Shown here piece after piece: positions 1-5,152 of a DNA stretch of 5,152 nucleotides. Each line of letters starts with the position of its first letter. The first letter of the stretch is position 1. The notes beneath the pieces are model-generated. The model saw only the letters and a list, made by a program, of their open reading frames with translations, did not search any database and had not been told where the DNA came from. The stretch comes from an uncultured Prevotellaceae bacterium. Lineage in GTDB: Bacteria; Bacteroidota; Bacteroidia; Bacteroidales; Bacteroidaceae. The position numbers were made by a program, and so were the translations under genes. The stretch lies in the NCBI GenBank assembly GCA_946413885.1, contig CAMKMK010000169.1, positions 1 through 5,152 on the forward strand. The letters run 5' to 3'.

Positions 1-1
1 A

Positions 2-724
2 ACAGGAAATGCTGAGTATCTGGAACAAGGAGTAGAATATGGTCGCCAGGAACCTGTCACGCCGTGGATGGGAGCCGATAGCGCACGACATTATCAGTGG
101 TATCCTTTCATGAACATGGGGCACGTTCGTTTAGCATCATTAAAACCAAAGAGTCGCCTTTCACAAGAATTCTTGAGGAATCTGAAATCAGGCATTGAAA
201 GAACGTATGAAAAGGCTCGATCTTCTGCCTACTTGAATGGTTTACCTTATATATGGTGCAGCAATAATTTGTGTGTTGCAATGCTGACACAATGTCGACT
301 TTATCGAGAACTGAGCGGAGATGAACAATTTGAAGAGATGGAAACTTCTTTGCTCGATTGGCTATTTGGATGCAATCCATGGGGTACGTGTATGATTGTG
401 GAGTTTCCTGGTTGCAGGGTATATCCCACTCAACCTCATTCAGGATGTGTTCGTTTGGGCTTAGGTAATGCAACAGGTGGCTTGGTGGATGGTCCTGTAT
501 ATAGCAACATTTTCAATTCCCTGCTTGGTGTGGATTTGAGAGGTTTGCCTAATCGACCTGGTCAGGCATATGAGTATTTCCAGCCAGAACAAATGGTTTA
601 CCACGATGCTATTGGGGACTATAGTACCAATGAACCAACGATGGATGGCACAGCTTGCTTAACTTACTACTTGTCTGGACTACAAAAGGATGGGAAAGAA
701 GGATTAAATTCAAAACACCCTTGA
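2..724 (+). CDS. Glycoside hydrolase family 9 enzyme, C-terminal part (5' end outside window)
   Basis: Partial gene; the frame is open from the left edge and the last 240 residues are visible, ending in TGA at 722-724. GH9 enzymes are inverting glycosidases with an (alpha/alpha)6 barrel, mostly endo-beta-1,4-glucanases, some exo-acting. What is seen: a NPWG motif (fragment residues 125-128, compare the family's GRNPWG), a PTQPHSG segment with His146 where the family has its substrate-binding His, then GGLVDGPVYSN, and finally YHDAIGDYSTNEPTMDGTA. The last matches the GH9 signature with the conserved Asp and, at 632-634, the Glu expected to be the general acid; the usual Asn near its end is replaced by Thr. 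The nucleophile-activating Asp pair would lie upstream, outside the window. No dockerin, CBM or sorting domain follows: the protein ends about 20 residues after the signature. The Met at 68 is internal, since coding similarity continues upstream of it. Exact substrate cannot be told. Confidence 0.9.
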   Translation, partial: TGNAEYLEQGVEYGRQEPVTPWMGADSARHYQWYPFMNMGHVRLASLKPKSRLSQEFLRNLKSGIERTYEKARSSAYLNGLPYIWCSNNLCVAMLTQCRLYRELSGDEQFEEMETSLLDWLFGCNPWGTCMIVEFPGCRVYPTQPHSGCVRLGLGNATGGLVDGPVYSNIFNSLLGVDLRGLPNRPGQAYEYFQPEQMVYHDAIGDYSTNEPTMDGTACLTYYLSGLQKDGKEGLNSKHP

Positions 725-728
725 TAAG

Positions 729-754
729 TGCGAGTTGTCGCAATAAGTTATTTC
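729..754. terminator. Possible weak terminator hairpins between convergent genes
   Basis: The 64-bp gap between the GH9 stop and the kinase stop contains a perfect 5-bp stem, TGCGA-GTTG-TCGCA (729-742), followed on the + strand by a moderately T-rich stretch. A second inverted repeat pairs TTATTTC (748-754) with GAAATAA (771-777) around a 16-nt loop. Both are weak and neither has a proper U-tract, so the terminator role is inferred mainly from the convergent layout. Confidence 0.25.
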
Positions 755-788
755 ATGTCCAAAAAGGAAGGAAATAAGAGAAGGGAAT

Positions 789-1409
789 TTAATCCTCTGG
801 GAACAATCCGTATAGGATGGAATCAATCTGATCAGTAATTCTCTTAAAATCCTGAGGATCACTTTCGAATTTGGTTGTGTCGCCATCTACTATCAAAAGT
901 TTTCCAGGATAGTTTGCAATCCATTCCTCGTAGCGTTCATTCAAACCAGTCAGGTAATCAATACGGATAGACTGTTCAAACTCACGTCCACGTTTGCTGA
1001 TCTGGGCAATCAGATTGGGGATGGTACTACGGATGTAGATTAACAGGTCAGGCAGTCCTACCAGACTCATCATCAGGTCGAAGAGTTCACTATAGTTTGC
1101 AAAATCACGGTCACTCATATACCCCTGAGCATGTAAATTCGGCGCAAAGATTCGAGCATCTTCGAAGATGGTGCGATCCTGAATGATAGTCTCTTTGCTT
1201 TTGGAGATTTCCACCACATCGCGAAAGCGTTTGTTTAGGAAGTATATTTGCAGATTGAAGGACCAGCGGTTCATGTCGGCATAGAAATCCTCCAGATATG
1301 GATTCACGTCCACAGGCTCGAAGCGTGGAATCCATTTATAGCGTTTAACCAACATTTTTGTTAGTGTGGTCTTGCCACTTCCGATATTTCCTGCAATAGC
1401 AATATGCAT
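789..1409 (-). CDS. Deoxynucleoside kinase (dNK family), second gene of tandem pair
   Basis: Cytoplasmic salvage enzyme transferring a phosphate from a nucleoside triphosphate to the 5'-OH of a deoxynucleoside. The 206 residues match the usual length of bacterial dAK/dGK/dCK proteins. Seen in order: P-loop GNIGSGKT (7-14); Glu31 in the FEPV segment, the expected catalytic base; RWSFN (48-52), part of the nucleoside pocket; DRT (78-80), the family's D/E-R-S/T motif, followed by IFED with Asp84; and an Arg-rich lid, KRGREFEQ (139-146). ATG start at 1409-1407 aligns exactly with the paralogue's first residue; upstream is A-rich without a Shine-Dalgarno sequence, which is normal in Bacteroidetes. 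It follows its paralogue by 35 bp and is probably co-transcribed. By hand count the two proteins are about 54% identical. Whether it prefers deoxyadenosine, deoxyguanosine or deoxycytidine cannot be decided from the sequence alone. Confidence 0.93.
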   Translation of the reverse strand: MHIAIAGNIGSGKTTLTKMLVKRYKWIPRFEPVDVNPYLEDFYADMNRWSFNLQIYFLNKRFRDVVEISKSKETIIQDRTIFEDARIFAPNLHAQGYMSDRDFANYSELFDLMMSLVGLPDLLIYIRSTIPNLIAQISKRGREFEQSIRIDYLTGLNERYEEWIANYPGKLLIVDGDTTKFESDPQDFKRITDQIDSILYGLFPED

Positions 1410-1444
1410 AATTTTGTATTTTTTGAGAGGTTCGTTTTTCTTTT

Positions 1445-2065
1445 TTACATAGGAAAGAGTCCATAGACCAAAGCATCCACCTTCTCTGTTATTTGCTTGA
1501 AATCCTGTGGATTATGTTCATAGTCCATATTGTCCACTTCAATGGTAAGTACACGTCCCTTGTATTGATCGTTGATGAATTTCTCGTAAAGGGAGTTCAG
1601 CCCTTTTAGGTAGTCCAGTTGGATAGCTTGTTCATAATTACGTCCACGTTTCTGGATATTGGACACAAGGTGCGGAATGCTGCACTTCAAATAAATCATC
1701 AGATCAGGGTATTTCACGATGTCTGTCATCAGGTTGAAAAGTTCCATATAGGCAGTATAGTCTCTGTCGGAAAGATGCCCCATGCGGTAGTTGTTAGCCG
1801 CGAATACATAGACTCCTTCATAAATGCTGCGATCTTGAATGATAGTTTTGTTTGTCTTTGATATTTCCAAAATGTCCTTGAAACGCTCTTTCAAGAAAAA
1901 GATTTCCATATTGAAGGACCATCTGGGAATATCGTGATAGTAATCTTCAAGATAGGGGTTATAGCTGACAGCCTCAAACTTAGGCTCCCAACCATAGTGC
2001 TTGGCCAACATGTTGGTCAAGGTGGTCTTTCCGCAACCGATATTTCCCGCAATAGCTATATGCAC
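1445..2065 (-). CDS. Deoxynucleoside kinase (dNK family), first gene of tandem pair, GTG start
   Basis: Paralogue of the downstream kinase with the same length (206 residues) and reaction. Seen: P-loop GNIGCGKT (7-14, Cys11 where the partner has Ser); Glu31, expected catalytic base; RWSFN (48-52); DRS (78-80) followed by IYEG, with Gly84 where the partner has Asp; lid KRGRNYEQ (139-146). The start is GTG at 2065-2063: an in-frame TAA sits two codons upstream, so no earlier start is possible, and AAAAGGAG lies 7 nt before it. The protein from this codon aligns residue for residue with its paralogue. It is the promoter-proximal gene of the pair, with a -7 box on the - strand at 2094-2101. In lactobacilli, tandem genes of this family encode heterodimeric dAK/dGK; a similar pairing here is an inference. 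Confidence 0.93.
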   Translation of the reverse strand: MHIAIAGNIGCGKTTLTNMLAKHYGWEPKFEAVSYNPYLEDYYHDIPRWSFNMEIFFLKERFKDILEISKTNKTIIQDRSIYEGVYVFAANNYRMGHLSDRDYTAYMELFNLMTDIVKYPDLMIYLKCSIPHLVSNIQKRGRNYEQAIQLDYLKGLNSLYEKFINDQYKGRVLTIEVDNMDYEHNPQDFKQITEKVDALVYGLFPM

Positions 2066-2072
2066 TTCTTAG

Positions 2073-2080
2073 CTCCTTTT
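2073..2080 (-). promoter_or_regulatory. Strong Shine-Dalgarno site fixing the GTG start
   Basis: Read on the - strand, AAAAGGAG is followed by a 7-nt spacer and then GTG at 2065-2063. Purine-rich core and spacing are near ideal for ribosome binding. This is notable because Bacteroidetes genes generally lack such sites, and the neighbouring genes here do lack them. Together with the in-frame stop just upstream of the GTG it decides the start. Confidence 0.75.
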
Positions 2081-2093
2081 GATAGTTCGATTG

Positions 2094-2101
2094 CAAACTT
2101 A
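2094..2101 (-). promoter_or_regulatory. Putative -7 box for the deoxynucleoside kinase operon
   Basis: On the - strand the site reads TAAGTTTG, a perfect match to the Bacteroidetes primary sigma factor -7 consensus TAnnTTTG. It would place transcription initiation near 2087, giving a leader of roughly 20 nt that just includes the Shine-Dalgarno site. No convincing -33 TTTG is seen at the expected distance. The call rests on the motif, its position and orientation. Confidence 0.5.
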
Positions 2102-2177
2102 CACAAAAAATTTCAATTAGGAGGAGGTTTTGGGAAAATTATCTTTCCGACACCTTTTCTTTACACCAATTATTTTG

Positions 2178-2185
2178 TATCTTTG
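2178..2185 (+). promoter_or_regulatory. Putative -7 box for the GH78 gene
   Basis: TATCTTTG is a perfect match to the Bacteroidetes -7 consensus TAnnTTTG. The expected start of transcription, near 2191, would leave a leader of about 25 nt before the ATG at 2216. The -33 position carries only a T-rich stretch (TTTTC at 2155-2159) instead of TTTG, so the promoter may be weak or activator-dependent. It lies 76 bp from the oppositely directed -7 box of the kinase operon. Confidence 0.55.
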
Positions 2186-2215
2186 CCGTCAAACAACATT
2201 AAACATGCATACATT

Positions 2216-4906
2216 ATGGTACATTTACGTCGTTTTGTTTCTTTATTAGTTCCAGCTATCCTGCTTGCAACTTCTGCTCAAGCTCAATTCAATGTGACGA
2301 ATCTTCGTTTGGAACACATGGTGAATCCTACAACGGTGGATGTTCAGAACCCTCGTTTTTCATGGATAAACGAGGTGAAGAAGGAGACTTTGCGCGGCCA
2401 GAGTCAATCGGCCTACCAGATAGGAGTTTCCAGCAGTCTGGAGAATTTGAAGAAAGGTAAGTTCGATGTCTGGGACAGTGGAAAACAGAAATCATCAGAG
2501 TCAAGTTTGGTTCCCTATAATGGTCCTACTCTGAAGGACGGAGCAGATTATTATTGGAAGGTACGTACCTGGAATCAGAAAGGCAAAGTTTCGAAATGGA
2601 GTGAACCTGCTCAATGGGGAATGGGACTTCCTAATGAGAAGTGGACTGCCAAGTGGATTGATGCTGGCAAAAACGATGGTTCTGCTCCGATGCTTCGTAA
2701 GACCTTTTCCACTCATGGAGTTGTGAAGCAAGCAAAGGCTTTTGTTTGCGGGTTGGGTTATTTCGAACTTTATGTGAATGGTGAGCGGATAGGTAATGAT
2801 TATTTGGTGCCCAACATGACAGATTATTCTAAGCGTTACGATTTGGATAAACCAGCCATCACACTTGACAACAATTTCCGTGATTTCATCGTTTTATATC
2901 TGGCTTACGACGTGACCAAGCAACTTCAGGAAGGACAGAATGCTTTAGGCGTATTGTTGGGAAATGGTTTTTATAATCCTGATAAGCACATTGCCAGTCA
3001 TTATGGCGATCCATGTCTTCGTTTGCAGTTGGAGATTACCTTTGAAGATGGAACAACTCAGACCGTTGTGAGCGACGGAACATGGAAAACCAAGAGGAGT
3101 GCCATCCATTACAATGGCCTTTATAAAGGTGAGCTTTATGATGCAAATTATGAGACTCCTGATTGGGCGAAGGTTGATTGTAATGAAAGTAATTGGAACA
3201 ATACTTTTGTTATCAAGGGACCTGATGGAAAAATGATTGCGCAAACTTCTCCAGCAGATAAGATCACTTTGACAATGAAACCTAAATCGCTGAAGAAAGT
3301 GGGCAAAAAGAAATACGAGGTAGATTTTGGAATAGAGATAGCAGGATGGATTCATTTCCATGATATTATGGGTAATAAGGGTGACACCCTTCGTGTGAAC
3401 TATGTCTGCGAGTCACCTCAGGGTATCCAACAATATGTTTTCAAGGGTGATGGAAAGGAGAGTTATGCTCCCCGTTTCACATGGTTCGCTTTCAGTAAGG
3501 CAACCATCACTGGTGTAGAGAATCTATCTGAAGAGAATTTGATTGCTGAGGCCGTGAACACTGACGTCCATGTGAATTCTGAATTTGAATGCTCCAACGA
3601 GCTCTTTAATCAAGTGAACACGATTTGGCGTCGTTCAGAGATGGACAATATGCACGGCTGTATCGCGAGTGATTGTCCTCATCGAGAACGTTTACCCTAC
3701 ACAGGCGACGGAGAAGCCAGTGCTGAAACCGTGATGCTTAACTTTGATGCATCTGCTTTTTATAACAAGTGGATTCGTGATATGCGTAATACTCAGAATG
3801 TGGAGACAGGTTATGAACCAAATAGCGCTCCTTGGGAACCTGGAGCAGGTGGCGGTGTGGCTTGGGGAGCTGCCATGACCATTGTACCCTGGCAATATTA
3901 TGTGCAATATGGTGATACTCGCTTGTTGGAAGAATCATATTTTGCCATGAAAGAGCAGGTTCGTTATATGCTTACATGGTTAACTCCTGATGGCATTATG
4001 TTTCAAAAGAAACTTCAGACCAACGGAAAGGATCAGTGCTATTGGCTGAATTTAGGTGATTGGTGTCCTCCCAATGGTGAATTACCTCGCGATGAACTCG
4101 TTCATACTTTTTATTTGTGGCTTTGTACTGATTACATGGCTCAGGCAGCGCATGCTTTGGGCAACAATGCTGATGAGGCGCACTATAGAGATTTAGCAAA
4201 TAAGATTCGCGACAGTTTTAATGCCTATTTCTACAATGCTGAGCAGAAGTCTTATGGTCAAGGAGGAAGCAACATTTATGCTCTTCGTATGGGAGTTCCT
4301 ACTGACCGTAAAGCAGATGTGATTGCAACCATGAAGAAAGAAATCGCTGATCATAAAGGTCATATCAATACAGGTTTTCTCTGCACCAAGTATTTCTTCG
4401 AAACCTTGGCTGACAATGGAATGGTAGATTTAGCTTACGAAGCCATGAATAAGCGCGATTTCCCAAGCTATGGTTGGTGGATAGAACAAGGAGCTACTGT
4501 CACGTGGGAGCAGTGGAATGGTCAAGATTCCCATAATCACCCGATGTTTGGTAGTGGTTTGACATGGTTATATCGTCGTTTGGCAGGTGTGGAGACCGAT
4601 GGGAAGGAACCTGGTTATCGTCACATTATCCTTAAACCTTATCTAACAGATTTGGAACGTGTTTATTATTCGTTGCGGACTCCCTATGGAAGGGTACAAT
4701 CGGAAATCTTGCAAAAGAATGGTAGTAGGACTTATAGGATTACAATCCCTGTAGGCAGTTATGCTACATTAGTTTTGCCTACAACGGGTGAAGTTTTTGA
4801 ATCTGGAAAGACTCTTGAGAAAGTAGAAGGAGTAAGTTCTGTGATGCGTCAGGAAAGTCAGACAATGGCAACTTTACAGCAGGGAACATATAGTTTCACA
4901 TTCTGA
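2216..4906 (+). CDS. Secreted GH78 alpha-L-rhamnosidase
   Basis: Complete 896-residue enzyme expected to hydrolyse terminal alpha-L-rhamnose by inversion from pectic (rhamnogalacturonan) side chains or plant glycosides, probably in the periplasm. Residues 1-23 form a signal peptide (RR, hydrophobic core, SAQA before Gln24) without a lipobox. Domains inferred from family architecture: N-terminal Ig/Fn3-like sandwich (about 25-140, with LRLEHMVNP and NPRFSW), rhamnosidase N-domain (about 165-335, with LLGNGFYNP), a second beta domain (about 345-450), the (alpha/alpha)6 catalytic barrel (about 453-805) and a C-terminal beta-sandwich (about 807-885). The motif DCPHRERLPYTGD gives Asp486, Glu491 (likely general acid) and Asp498; ATVTWEQWNG gives Glu765 (likely general base). 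This spacing agrees with the acidic residues I recall for Bacillus RhaB. Start choice: the frame is open back to 1934, but only the ATG at 2216 gives a signal peptide and follows the -7 box at a sensible distance; upstream codons overlap the opposite-strand kinase. The precise linkage and glycan target are unknown. Confidence 0.93.
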   Translation: MVHLRRFVSLLVPAILLATSAQAQFNVTNLRLEHMVNPTTVDVQNPRFSWINEVKKETLRGQSQSAYQIGVSSSLENLKKGKFDVWDSGKQKSSESSLVPYNGPTLKDGADYYWKVRTWNQKGKVSKWSEPAQWGMGLPNEKWTAKWIDAGKNDGSAPMLRKTFSTHGVVKQAKAFVCGLGYFELYVNGERIGNDYLVPNMTDYSKRYDLDKPAITLDNNFRDFIVLYLAYDVTKQLQEGQNALGVLLGNGFYNPDKHIASHYGDPCLRLQLEITFEDGTTQTVVSDGTWKTKRSAIHYNGLYKGELYDANYETPDWAKVDCNESNWNNTFVIKGPDGKMIAQTSPADKITLTMKPKSLKKVGKKKYEVDFGIEIAGWIHFHDIMGNKGDTLRVNYVCESPQGIQQYVFKGDGKESYAPRFTWFAFSKATITGVENLSEENLIAEAVNTDVHVNSEFECSNELFNQVNTIWRRSEMDNMHGCIASDCPHRERLPYTGDGEASAETVMLNFDASAFYNKWIRDMRNTQNVETGYEPNSAPWEPGAGGGVAWGAAMTIVPWQYYVQYGDTRLLEESYFAMKEQVRYMLTWLTPDGIMFQKKLQTNGKDQCYWLNLGDWCPPNGELPRDELVHTFYLWLCTDYMAQAAHALGNNADEAHYRDLANKIRDSFNAYFYNAEQKSYGQGGSNIYALRMGVPTDRKADVIATMKKEIADHKGHINTGFLCTKYFFETLADNGMVDLAYEAMNKRDFPSYGWWIEQGATVTWEQWNGQDSHNHPMFGSGLTWLYRRLAGVETDGKEPGYRHIILKPYLTDLERVYYSLRTPYGRVQSEILQKNGSRTYRITIPVGSYATLVLPTTGEVFESGKTLEKVEGVSSVMRQESQTMATLQQGTYSFTF

Positions 4907-4919
4907 TTATAAATTTTAT

Positions 4920-4936
4920 AAAAAACATTGTTTTTT
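4920..4936. other. AT-only inverted repeat between GH78 and protease genes
   Basis: AAAAAAC-ATT-GTTTTTT is a perfect 7-bp inverted repeat with a 3-nt loop, 14 bp after the GH78 stop and just before the next start. It could act as a weak terminator with its own T-run or simply reflect an AT-rich spacer. No TAnnTTTG promoter box is seen in the 38-bp gap, so the downstream gene may be read from the GH78 transcript. Confidence 0.25.
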
Positions 4937-4944
4937 CCCTATAA

Positions 4945-5152
4945 ATGAGAAAAGCTCTTATTTTCCTGATTGGATGCTTACTTCCAATAATTGTGACGCC
5001 AGCTCCCATTGGACGAAAGCAGGCATTGTATTCGGCTCGCGAATACTTGTCAGCTCATGGCAAGATCCTGAAGGCTGAATCTTTAGCCTGGAAAGCACCT
5101 CGCAAGGATGCCTCTTCTGCGGAAAATGCGTATTATTATGTGTTCAATGTGG
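4945..5152 (+). CDS. Probable C10 (streptopain-like) cysteine protease, N-terminal part (3' end outside window)
   Basis: Only the first 69 codons are visible, from ATG at 4945 to the window edge. The protein begins with RK and a hydrophobic stretch (residues 4-17), then PIGRKQALYSAREYLSAHGK and, near the edge, AYYYVFNV. A motif like RxxALxxAxxFL...G followed by YYVFNV is what I know from the pro-region of Bacteroidales peptidase C10 proteins (SpeB/PrtT type), where a GFVIVSGDD-like segment and a Cys/His catalytic domain would follow. Those are not in the window, so the protease call is by resemblance of the pro-domain only. The signal is ambiguous: LIGC at 8-11 fits a lipobox, but the core before it is very short and hydrophobic residues continue after it, so ordinary signal peptidase cleavage is also possible. 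The 38-bp distance to GH78 allows co-transcription. Alternative: another secreted protein carrying the same Spi-like pro-domain. Confidence 0.65.
   Translation, partial: MRKALIFLIGCLLPIIVTPAPIGRKQALYSAREYLSAHGKILKAESLAWKAPRKDASSAENAYYYVFNV

Noticed and set aside
108..473. Open frame on the - strand inside the GH9 gene
   Set aside because: It lies wholly antisense to clear GH9 coding sequence and shows no domain or start signal; a shadow frame.
761..787. Purine-rich tract between the GH9 and kinase genes
   Set aside because: Only about 27 bp, interrupted by T, with no repeat structure; considered as a terminator T-tract on the - strand but it is not preceded by a stable stem.
1619..1861. Open frame on the + strand inside the first kinase gene
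   Set aside because: Antisense to conserved kinase sequence with no recognisable features; a shadow frame.
2120..2127. GGAGGAGG as a ribosome binding site on the + strand
   Set aside because: No start codon follows at a usable distance, and the likely GH78 transcript begins downstream of it.
1934..2215. In-frame N-terminal extension of the GH78 protein by 94 residues
   Set aside because: It overlaps the opposite-strand kinase coding sequence and its promoter region, has no family similarity, and would bury a clear signal peptide inside the protein. The ATG at 2216 is preferred.
2205..2249. Out-of-frame 14-codon ORF starting at the first ATG after the likely GH78 transcription start
   Set aside because: It overlaps the real start by chance, has no ribosome binding site and no recognisable regulatory peptide motif (no run of repeated codons), so a leader-peptide role is not supported.
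2945..3361. Open frame on the - strand inside the GH78 gene
   Set aside because: Antisense to conserved rhamnosidase domains; hydrophobic and basic composition is what reverse reading of such codons gives, with no family resemblance.

Overview
The window looks like a piece of a Bacteroidales chromosome, most plausibly a Prevotella- or Bacteroides-like gut or rumen species. This rests on three things: the gene content (a GH9 and a GH78 glycoside hydrolase, a C10-type cysteine protease, and paired deoxynucleoside kinases), moderate AT-richness, and two perfect matches to the Bacteroidetes -7 promoter motif TAnnTTTG. The genus is an inference and cannot be fixed from this sequence.

Layout. Positions 2-724 (+) hold the C-terminal 240 residues of a glycoside hydrolase family 9 enzyme whose start lies outside the window. 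A 64-bp convergent gap with weak hairpins follows. Positions 2065-789 (-) hold two tandem paralogous deoxynucleoside kinases of 206 residues each, separated by 35 bp and read leftward as one probable operon. The first starts at GTG behind a strong Shine-Dalgarno sequence. A 150-bp divergent intergenic region (2066-2215) carries back-to-back -7 boxes, one for each direction. Positions 2216-4906 (+) hold a complete, secreted 896-residue GH78 alpha-L-rhamnosidase. After a 38-bp AT-only gap, position 4945 to the right edge (+) holds the signal and pro-region of a protein that resembles C10 (streptopain/SpeB-like) proteases, cut by the window end.

How the genes relate. GH9 (beta-1,4-glucan type cleavage) and GH78 (release of alpha-L-rhamnose from pectic side chains or plant glycosides) fit plant cell-wall breakdown. 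No SusC/SusD pair, sensor or transporter is visible, so a polysaccharide utilization locus is not demonstrated. The kinase pair is a purine/pyrimidine salvage module acting in the cytoplasm and appears functionally unrelated to its neighbours. I found no RNA gene, mobile element, CRISPR array or clear sign of an undescribed system. The most interesting points are the paired kinases with a differing active-site-adjacent residue, the unusual GTG/Shine-Dalgarno start, and the compact divergent promoter region.
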